Made by a program: the position numbers and the translations under genes
Assembly: GCF_029338295.1 (NCBI RefSeq)
Contig: NZ_CP119791.1
Location: forward strand, 2,666,001 to 2,730,000
Source: Haladaptatus sp. QDMS2
GTDB taxonomy: Archaea; Halobacteriota; Halobacteria; Halobacteriales; Halococcaceae
Length of the DNA: 64,000 bases
Direction of reading: 5' to 3'
Notes under the pieces: model-generated
What the model was told of the DNA's origin: nothing
Database searches by the model: none
The model's input: only the letters and a program-made list of their open reading frames with translations
Shown here: piece by piece, positions 55,238 to 64,000 of the stretch
Layout of the letters: each line of letters begins with the position of its first letter
Position numbering within the stretch: the first letter of the stretch is position 1

Positions 55238-56434
55238 TCAGTTCCCGAAGAGACTCGTGTGGACGGGCGCAAACTGGCGGTCTGATTTGTCCGTGACGGT
55301 GTCGGTCACGGCCCGCCCACCGACGCCCGCTTCGAGGAAGTCGGCGAGTGGCGGGCCGACCTTCTCGGGTTCGACAAGGAACGCGTCGTGGCCGTGGTCG
55401 GACGTGATTTTGTGGTGGGCCGTCGGCGTGTCGTTCTGTCTGAACGCGACTGCGAGGTCCTCCGCTTGCTCGGTGGTGAAGTGCCAGTCACCGGTAAACG
55501 AGAGGAGGAGCGCCTCGCCGGTGAACGCGCCGAGCGCGTCCGCATCGGACTCGTAGCCCGCAGACAGGTCGTAGTTGTCCATCGCCCGCGTCAGGTAGAG
55601 ATAGCTGTTGGCGTCGAAGCGTTCGACGAACTTCTCGGCCTGATAGTCGAGGTAGGATTCGACGTCGCGGTAGGGGAAGAACGCGGCCGCCGGGTCCACT
55701 GGGAACGAGTCGCGAGCGGCGTCTCTGCCGGCCGACCGGCGACCGAACTTGCGCTCCATCGAGTGCTTCGAGAGGTACATCGTGTGCCCAATCTGACGGG
55801 CGAGCGCGAGGCCGTCTTTCGGCGCGGGGCCGTCGTAGTAGTCCCCGCCGTTCCAGTTCGCGTCGGTCGTAATCGCTCGCCGCGCGATGGCATCGAGGGC
55901 GAGACACTGGGAGTCGAGCCGGGCGGCGGTGGCGACGGCCACGACGAGGTCCACCTGGTCGGGATGGCGCTTGGCCCAGTCGAGGGCGTTCATGCCGCCG
56001 ACGCTCCCGCCGACGACGGCGTGTAGATTCGGGACGCCGAGGTGGTCGAGCAGTTCGCGCTGGGCACGGGTCCAGTCGCCGACGGTCACCGGCGGGAAGT
56101 CGGTCCCCCACGGGTCGCCCTCGGGACCTTCGCTCGCCGGGCCGGTCGAGCCGTAACACGACCCCGGAACGTTCGCGCAGACGACGTAATATTCGGTGGT
56201 GTCGATAGCCTTGCCGGGGCCGACGATGTCGTCCCACCACGCCGTCGCCTGGCCGCCGTGGCTCCCCCGGCGGAGGCCCGAGACGTGAGCACTCCCAGTG
56301 AGAGCGTGACAGACCAGTACCGCGTTTTCGCCCGTGAACTCGCCGTAGGTCTCGTAGGCGAGCTCGAGATTCGGAATCGACTCGCCACACTCGAATTCGA
56401 ACGCGCCGAGTTCGGCGACGTCGTGGGTGTTCAT
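55238..56434 (-). CDS. metX: homoserine O-acetyltransferase
   Basis: A 398-residue alpha/beta hydrolase. The nucleophile elbow VVGGSVGGM has Ser144, ALTGSAH forms the oxyanion side, and the late [11 protein letters not shown] supplies the catalytic His with a preceding Asp. [14 protein letters not shown] is a MetX signature. It acetylates homoserine for the MetY enzymes. Its start overlaps metY copy 2 by 4 nt, so the two are translated together. Confidence 0.93.
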   Translation of the reverse strand: MNTHDVAELGAFEFECGESIPNLELAYETYGEFTGENAVLVCHALTGSAHVSGLRRGSHGGQATAWWDDIVGPGKAIDTTEYYVVCANVPGSCYGSTGPASEGPEGDPWGTDFPPVTVGDWTRAQRELLDHLGVPNLHAVVGGSVGGMNALDWAKRHPDQVDLVVAVATAARLDSQCLALDAIARRAITTDANWNGGDYYDGPAPKDGLALARQIGHTMYLSKHSMERKFGRRSAGRDAARDSFPVDPAAAFFPYRDVESYLDYQAEKFVERFDANSYLYLTRAMDNYDLSAGYESDADALGAFTGEALLLSFTGDWHFTTEQAEDLAVAFRQNDTPTAHHKITSDHGHDAFLVEPEKVGPPLADFLEAGVGGRAVTDTVTDKSDRQFAPVHTSLFGN

Positions 56435-57702
56435 GGCAGTGCCTCGGCTAAATCTGCGATGATGTCGTCCACGTCCTCGATGCCGACCGAGAGCCGAATC
56501 AGGTCCGGCAGGACGCCGCTTTCTAACTGTTCTTCCTCCGTGAGCTGGGCGTGGGTCGTGCTCGCCGGGTGGATGAGCAGCGTCTTCGCGTCGCCGACGT
56601 TCGCGAGGAAACTCGCGAGATCGGTGCGCTCACAGACGCCCTTGGCCGCGTCGTAGCCGCCTTTCGGGCCGAAGGCAATCATGCCGCCGTAGCCTCCCGA
56701 AAGGTACTTCGAGGCGTTGTCGTGGGTCTCGTGGTCGGGGAGTCCGGGATACGTCACCCACTCGACGCCGGGGTGGTCTGCGAGGAACTCGGCGACCGCC
56801 TGGGCGTTCTCGCAGTGGCGCTCCATCCGAAGGGGGAGGGTTTCGATGCCCTGGAGCGTGACCCACGCGTTAAACGGTGACTGCCCGCTTCCCGTGCTCC
56901 TGACGGCGCGGTGGCGGGCCGTCTCCACGAGTGCCCGGTCGCCAAAGCGCTCCGCGAAGTTCGTCCCGTGGAAGGCCGGATTCGGCTGGCCCACTTCAGG
57001 ATAGTCGTGCCAATCGAACTCGCCGCCGGCGATGAGTGCGCCGCCAACCGTCGTTCCCGACCCGTGAAGCCACTTGGTCGTCGAGTGCCAGATGAGGTCT
57101 GCGCCGTGGTCGAACGGGTTGCACAGATACGGCGTCGCGAACGTGTTGTCGACGAAGAGCGGTGCGCCGCGTTCGTGCGCAATCTCCGCGATGCGTGCTA
57201 AATCGGGCGTCACGAGCGCCGGGTTCGAGATGCTCTCGACGTGGACGTAGGCGGTGTCCTCGTCGATTGCCTCGGCGTAGGCGTCGTAATCGAGCGTCGG
57301 AACGAACCGCGGTTCGATGCCTCGATTCCCCGCCGTGTTCGAGAAGTACGAATGAGTACCGCCGTAGATGGAAGCCGCGGAGACGATGTTGTCGCCGGGG
57401 CGGGCGAGCGTCGTGGTGGCGGCGTCGAGGGCGGCCATCCCCGCCGACGTGGCGAGTGCCGCGCTCCCGCCTTCGAGCGAGGCGAGACGGGCTTCGAGCA
57501 TGGCCGTCGTGGGGTTCGAAAAGCGCGAGTAGATGTTACCGTCGTCTTCGAGCGAGAACCGGGCGGCGGCCGTCGCCGCGTCCGGGAAGACGTACGATGT
57601 CGTCTGGTAGATGGGCGGGGCACGCGCCCCTGTCGCAGGGTCCGGCTCCTGGCCCGCGTGCAGACAGCGCGTGGCAAAGCCCGGCCGCTCTGAGTCAGTC
57701 AT
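56431..57702 (-). CDS. metY: O-acetylhomoserine sulfhydrylase, copy 2
   Basis: A 423-residue paralogue of the enzyme at 53574-54863, sharing [62 protein letters not shown] and the lysine in [11 protein letters not shown]. It differs in the region after TVGGALI ([14 protein letters not shown] against an SGTFPWEDGDYPE type). It is directly coupled to metX, so it is the more likely dedicated homocysteine-forming enzyme, while copy 1 may be specialised or differently regulated. Confidence 0.9.
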   Translation of the reverse strand: MTDSERPGFATRCLHAGQEPDPATGARAPPIYQTTSYVFPDAATAAARFSLEDDGNIYSRFSNPTTAMLEARLASLEGGSAALATSAGMAALDAATTTLARPGDNIVSAASIYGGTHSYFSNTAGNRGIEPRFVPTLDYDAYAEAIDEDTAYVHVESISNPALVTPDLARIAEIAHERGAPLFVDNTFATPYLCNPFDHGADLIWHSTTKWLHGSGTTVGGALIAGGEFDWHDYPEVGQPNPAFHGTNFAERFGDRALVETARHRAVRSTGSGQSPFNAWVTLQGIETLPLRMERHCENAQAVAEFLADHPGVEWVTYPGLPDHETHDNASKYLSGGYGGMIAFGPKGGYDAAKGVCERTDLASFLANVGDAKTLLIHPASTTHAQLTEEEQLESGVLPDLIRLSVGIEDVDDIIADLAEALP

Positions 57703-58033
57703 GTGTCTGACTCATATTTCTCTACGTTTCTATAACTGCCAGTATAGGCAATACCTGCTGGGTGCGGATTCGGAGGTGTAAAAGGTGGGTCAGCGCACGA
57801 ATTCGGAAGCTGCGAGCAGACGATGGTGCGCTGGGAACGCACTTCTGAAATCGGGTAGACGACTTCCTCCGCGGGGAGTTCTTCTTGCTCACTGAGTTTC
57901 GAGAGAGTTACAGAGCAACTAACGCGCCTGATAGTCACTCTATTGAGAATGTCCGGAGTGCGTCTTTTGGCGGTGAATGGCTCATTATTCGCCAAGCACA
58001 GAGGTTTAGCCCGTACAGGTGCTTCCTACTCGT
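57703..58033. other. intergenic region with promoter of metY copy 2 and a possible gene remnant
   Basis: On the minus strand a TATA-like GTTATAGA lies near 57730-57737. A minus frame at 57699-57995 contains LSEQEELPAEEVVYPISEVRSQ, which looks like part of a haloarchaeal winged-helix domain (DUF7344 type), but the rest does not, so it may be a decayed gene. No RNA gene was seen. Confidence 0.35.
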
Positions 58034-59233
58034 ATGGTCGGGTCCGACCGATTTCGCCTCGCGCTCGTGGTATTCGTCGTCCTGTTCGCCCAGGTCCTCC
58101 TGTACCCTGGCGTCCCGGACCTGCTCGCCGCGCTCGGCGCGACTACCAGCCTCGACGCTGGGATGTGGTTTCTCACCGCCGAGTTCCTCGGCTTCGTGCT
58201 GTTCGCCGGCCTCTGGGGCACGCTGAGCGACGCCACCGGCCGCAGAGCCCCCTACATCGCGCTCGGCGCACTCGGCGGAGCCGTCGGCTACGCCCTGCTC
58301 GCGTCGCTTCCGGTCGTGGGCGTCTCCGCCTTCGGCGCGGTGCTCGTCCTCCGATTCCTCCAGGGAGCCGTCACCATCGCCGCCTTCTCGCTCGCGATGA
58401 CAATGCTCATGGACTTAGACGGCGGTCACGGCAAGAACATGGGTGCTGCGGGCATCGCCATCGGCCTCGGCACCGCACTCGGCGCACCGCTCGGCGGCCG
58501 GCTCACGACAATTGACCCGCTCGCGCCGCTCTATCTGGCGAGCGGCCTCCTCACCGTGGTCGCCTTCCTCACGATATTCGTCACCGACCGCGCCCCGAAG
58601 AATCACGACGGCCTCGCCGCGGCTCTCGCCGGTCTCCGCGCGAAACCCGTCCTCCTCCTGCCCTACGCCTTCGGCTTCATCGACCGCCTGACGGCGGGCT
58701 TTTTCGCCCTCGTCGGGACGTTCTACTTCCGGACGGCCTTCGGCCTCGACGCCGCCCAGACCGGTCTCATCCTCGCGCTGTTTTTCGTCCCGTTCGCCCT
58801 GCTCCAGTATCCCTTCGGCATCCTCTCTGACCGCATCGGCCGGGTCGGGCCGGTCGTCGTCGGGTCGGGCCTCTACGGCGTGGCCGTCATCGCCGTCGGC
58901 GTCGTTCCGACGCTGGACGCCGCCCGCGCTGGAATGGTCGTCGTCGGCATCCTCGGCGCGCTCATGGCCCCGGCGACGATGGCGCTCGTAAACGACCTCT
59001 CGCGGGACACCGAACGCGGCATCGCCATGGGCGGGTTCAACATCTTCGGGAGTATCGGCTTCCTCACCGGCATCGTGGTCGGCGGGGCCGTCGCGGACAC
59101 CTACGGCTTCCTCGCCGCCTTCCTCGTCGCTGGTGGCCTCGAAATCGTCGTCGCACTGGTCGCGCTACCGGTGTTCGTGCGACTGAACCTGGAGAAAAAA
59201 TCGCTGTTCGGCGCGGAACCCGACGCAGATTAG
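58034..59233 (+). CDS. major facilitator superfamily transporter
   Basis: 399 residues from ATG 58034 with twelve predicted helices. The MFS loop 2-3 motif appears as LWGTLSDATGRRAPY, and its second-half counterpart as PFGILSDRIGRVGP. Gly- and Ala-rich helices 5 and 11 follow the usual antiporter-like pattern. The substrate is not identifiable, though drug or metabolite efflux is common for this subtype. The 3' end overlaps a convergent DsrE-like gene by 4 nt. Confidence 0.88.
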   Translation: MVGSDRFRLALVVFVVLFAQVLLYPGVPDLLAALGATTSLDAGMWFLTAEFLGFVLFAGLWGTLSDATGRRAPYIALGALGGAVGYALLASLPVVGVSAFGAVLVLRFLQGAVTIAAFSLAMTMLMDLDGGHGKNMGAAGIAIGLGTALGAPLGGRLTTIDPLAPLYLASGLLTVVAFLTIFVTDRAPKNHDGLAAALAGLRAKPVLLLPYAFGFIDRLTAGFFALVGTFYFRTAFGLDAAQTGLILALFFVPFALLQYPFGILSDRIGRVGPVVVGSGLYGVAVIAVGVVPTLDAARAGMVVVGILGALMAPATMALVNDLSRDTERGIAMGGFNIFGSIGFLTGIVVGGAVADTYGFLAAFLVAGGLEIVVALVALPVFVRLNLEKKSLFGAEPDAD

Positions 59234-59598
59234 CCGACCGTGATGAGTTCGTAGCCCCCGGAGACGAGTTCGCCCACGTCCGGGCCGTGGTTTTCCCGTC
59301 CGCCGAGGAGTTCGACGCCCGCCACTTCGACGTCGTCGTAGACGCCGAAGGCGTTTGCACAGTAGCCACACGCACCAGCGATGAGGCCGCGCTCTCGTGC
59401 CTCGTCGTAGTACGTGTTCACCGGGTTGTCCGGCTTTTCATCGAGGACGGCGGGCCACTCGGTCGCCGCGCCGTCGAAGTAGACTTCTGCGGTGTACCCG
59501 GCGTCGTCTAAGTCCAGCGCGTACTCAATGCCGTTCGCTGCGGGTCCGATGCTCTTTTTGTCCGCGTTCAGGAGAATCGCGAATTTCTTGTCGGCCAT
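59230..59598 (-). CDS. DsrE/DsrF-like sulfur-relay family protein
   Basis: 122 residues from ATG 59598. The N-terminal strand KFAILLNADKKSIGPAANGIEYALDL and AEVYFDGAATEWPAVL are typical of the DsrE fold. A CGYCANAFGVYDDV segment places two Cys (CxxC) near the position of the family's active cysteine, and it ends VSGGYELITVG. DsrE-type proteins carry sulfur as persulfide. Partners are not adjacent, but the window has sulfite reduction and homocysteine synthesis genes. Confidence 0.82.
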   Translation of the reverse strand: MADKKFAILLNADKKSIGPAANGIEYALDLDDAGYTAEVYFDGAATEWPAVLDEKPDNPVNTYYDEARERGLIAGACGYCANAFGVYDDVEVAGVELLGGRENHGPDVGELVSGGYELITVG

Positions 59599-59689
59599 TT
59601 GCGTCCGGGCCTGTGGACGGTCGAGAGGTAAGTGGCAGGCGGGTGGACGACGTGTTCGCACAACCAACCCAGGTAAAAGAGCCGCGTGT

Positions 59690-60862
59690 TCAGCCGTCCA
59701 GTTCGGCGCGAGCCGCGTCGAGTCCGGCTTCCGTGTCGGCGTCGAATCCGGCGTCGTTCATAGCCTCGCCGACCGTCCGAATGCCTCGGAGAATCTGGTC
59801 GTCATCTAAGTTCCCCATGTTCGAGACGCGGAAGATACGCCCGCCGAGGTGGGCCTGCCCGCCGCTGATGGAGACGTTGCGCTCTTTGACGGCGTCGAAG
59901 AAATCGCTCGGCGATTCTTTGATGCTCTCGGGTAGCGAGACGGCGGTGAGCGTGTTCGAGTAGCTCGAGTCGTCGTTGAGTGCGGCGAACAGCGAGAGAC
60001 CCATCGCCTCGAATCCGGCGCGGAAGGCGGCCGACTGACGGCGGTGGCGGGCGATGCGCGTCGACATCGTCTCGTCTTCGATTTGTTCGACGGCGACCGC
60101 GAGCGCCCGAAACAGCGGGACGGCGCTCGTAAACGGCGTCTGATGGGAGTCGGCCTTGCGCAGATGCCACTCCAGGTCCTCGTAGAAGGGAGCGCTTTCG
60201 CCGTCCAGATGCTCGACGGCGCGGTCTGCGACGTACATCGCGCTCACGCCGGGCGGTGCGGCGAGCGCCTTCTGGGAGTCGGTGATGGCGATATCGACGT
60301 TCCAGTCGTCGATTTTGAACTCGTCGCCGCCGATGCTGGTGACGCCGTCCACGACGAAGCGAGCGTCCGCGGCGGCGACGAGTTCGCCGACCTGCTCGAC
60401 CGGGTTCAGAATCCCCGTCGAGGTTTCGTTGTGAACCATCGTCACCACGTCCGTCTCGTCGGTGATGACGTCGGCGACGGCGTCGAGGTCGAACGATTCA
60501 CCCCAGTCGACTTCGACGGCCGAAACCTGCGCGTGGCGGTCTGCGATGCGCTTGAACCGACGACCGAACTTGCCGTTTACGAGCGCGACGACCTCGCTGT
60601 CGTCGTGGGTGAGGTTCGCGACGGCGGCTTCCATGCCCATCGTCGCCGTGCCGTTCAGAATGAGGCTCGTTCCTCCCGCGGACGTACAGGACCCGTCGAG
60701 CGTCGAACATTCGAAGATGTAGTCGAGCCCGGACTGCGCGCGGGCGTAGGTCGCTTCGAACTCGGCCGAGCGGTGAGAGACCATAGACCCATCCATGGCT
60801 CGTCGCACGGCGTCGGTTATCGGGACTGGTCCTGGGTTCAGCAGGAGGAACTCCTCCGACAT
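59690..60862 (-). CDS. class V aminotransferase (alanine/serine--glyoxylate type)
   Basis: 390 residues from ATG 60862. LLLNPGPVPITDAVRRAM and SHRSAEFEATYARAQ at the start, GTATMGMEAAVANL for phosphate binding, NETSTGILNPVE, VVDGVTSIGGDEF with the PLP Asp, and the Schiff-base lysine in TDSQKALAAPPGVS. Family members transaminate alanine, serine or aspartate with glyoxylate or 2-oxoacids. No serC is visible here although serA and serB are 7-10 kb away, and in Methanocaldococcus a class V enzyme supplies phosphoserine. That role is a reasonable inference. Confidence 0.85.
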   Translation of the reverse strand: MSEEFLLLNPGPVPITDAVRRAMDGSMVSHRSAEFEATYARAQSGLDYIFECSTLDGSCTSAGGTSLILNGTATMGMEAAVANLTHDDSEVVALVNGKFGRRFKRIADRHAQVSAVEVDWGESFDLDAVADVITDETDVVTMVHNETSTGILNPVEQVGELVAAADARFVVDGVTSIGGDEFKIDDWNVDIAITDSQKALAAPPGVSAMYVADRAVEHLDGESAPFYEDLEWHLRKADSHQTPFTSAVPLFRALAVAVEQIEDETMSTRIARHRRQSAAFRAGFEAMGLSLFAALNDDSSYSNTLTAVSLPESIKESPSDFFDAVKERNVSISGGQAHLGGRIFRVSNMGNLDDDQILRGIRTVGEAMNDAGFDADTEAGLDAARAELDG

Positions 60863-60971
60863 ATCTCCCACTTCGAGGCCCAACAGATAACCCCTGTGGG
60901 TTTGGCCAAGTCTCGCCAGTGTTCAGGCATGTTCACACGCGACTGTCGGCGCCGTGCCCCGGAGATTTTAG

Positions 60972-63423
<2,452 letters not shown>

Positions 63424-63468
63424 CAGTGGCGGAGGCCACGAAGGCGGGAAAGAAAGGTGTTGTGCGCC

Positions 63469-64000
63469 TCAGAGGTCGGCGTTCTCGAAGCGATAGTAGC
63501 CAATCGCGAGAGGGACGGCGGCCCAGACGAGCAGGACGAGCAGGCCGAACCACGGTTCCATGAATACCGACGGCACGTTTCCAGCGGACTGGATGCCCGC
63601 GTTCGCCGGAAGCACCAGGCCAATCGCGTTGCTGTAGGCCGAACTCGGACTGATGTTCGCAATGAACAGGTACCAGTCAGGCGGATTCGGGGTGAAAAAC
63701 ACTCCTTCAATCGCGTAGAGGAGCAGCGACGGGATGAACCCCCAGACGAACTCGAAGAGGACGAAGAAGGCGAACACGAGTGCCGTGGCCTTCGACGCAG
63801 AGCCGGTCGCGCCGGAGATGCCGACGCCGACGCTCACGAACACGACGCCGAACAGGAGCGTGAGCAGGGTGAAGCCGACGAACGCCGACGCGGAGAACGA
63901 ACTGTAGAGCACGACCACGACGACGGCCGCGAGGACGAACCCGGCGAGGATGGCCGTCGCGAGGACGCCAGAACGACCGAGCAGTTTCCCGAGAACCACG
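63469..64000 (-). CDS. ABC-2 type transporter permease, C-terminal part, cut by the window edge
   Basis: At least 176 residues with five or more helices, ending FENADL. The order of helices, with an ISPSSAYSNAIGLVLP extracellular loop and a final VPLAIGYYRFENADL, matches haloarchaeal ABC-2 permeases that partner with a separate ATPase. The N-terminus and any ATPase gene are beyond the right edge, so substrate and direction are unknown. Confidence 0.78.
   Translation of the reverse strand, partial: VVLGKLLGRSGVLATAILAGFVLAAVVVVVLYSSFSASAFVGFTLLTLLFGVVFVSVGVGISGATGSASKATALVFAFFVLFEFVWGFIPSLLLYAIEGVFFTPNPPDWYLFIANISPSSAYSNAIGLVLPANAGIQSAGNVPSVFMEPWFGLLVLLVWAAVPLAIGYYRFENADL

Overview
The window is a gene-dense stretch of a halophilic archaeon of the class Halobacteria. 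The evidence is high GC content, strongly acidic proteins, a haloarchaeal rRNA operon (16S, tRNA-Ala, 23S, 5S, then tRNA-Cys), LysW-dependent arginine synthesis, the DNA-binding protein MC1, a bacterial-type NAD DNA ligase and many TATA boxes about 25-30 nt before start codons (leaderless mRNAs). The 5S rRNA gene is about 230 nt instead of about 122 nt because of an internal insertion. That is a hallmark described for Halococcus morrhuae, so a Halococcus-like relative is possible, but I cannot fix the genus by eye.

Layout. 1-4.8 kb: an RNA-processing, translation and targeting block (thpR, ZIP transporter, L39e, L31e, aIF6, L18a, prefoldin alpha, ftsY). 5.0-8.2 kb: two overlapping genes for a siroheme sulfite/nitrite reductase and an FrhB/FpoF-like F420H2 dehydrogenase. 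8.2-12.7 kb: srp54, two half-size MgtE proteins, a Gate-domain membrane protein and a DUF4399 lipoprotein. 13.0-19.0 kb: the rRNA operon on the minus strand with four upstream promoter boxes, a fifth in the spacer, processing stems, a terminator and tRNA-Cys with its own promoter. 19.3-25.7 kb: MC1, an AbrB-like protein, a membrane-anchored molybdopterin oxidoreductase, UPF0201/UPF0200, an intron-containing tRNA-Arg followed by repeated copies of its 3' tail, small membrane proteins and an M29 aminopeptidase. 25.8-34.6 kb: membrane protease-like protein, threonine aldolase-like enzyme, a membrane-bound HTH regulator, a phosphodiesterase, a CDF transporter, an XPD-like helicase and a second LigT-like protein. 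34.6-38.1 kb: a minus-strand cytochrome oxidase cluster (subunit II, fused I+III, small subunit IV-like protein, accessory membrane protein).

38.9-47.9 kb holds a complete arginine pathway: a possible Arg-rich leader peptide, argG, argH, lysW, argX, argC, argB, argD, argE and argF, mostly with 4-nt overlaps. It takes glutamate through LysW-bound intermediates to ornithine, citrulline and arginine. 48.7-63 kb is a further amino-acid region: thrC, serA, serB, two metY genes flanking metX, and a class V aminotransferase that may supply the serC step. Sulfite reduction (5-8 kb) would supply sulfide to the MetY enzymes, so assimilatory sulfur and methionine metabolism are linked in this window. 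The right end has ligA, a MaoC-fold protein and a truncated ABC-2 permease.

Best candidates for something under-described are the split, apparently F420H2-dependent sulfite reductase, the argG leader peptide with overlapping hairpins, the enlarged 5S rRNA, and the array of tRNA-Arg tail repeats with palindromic spacers.
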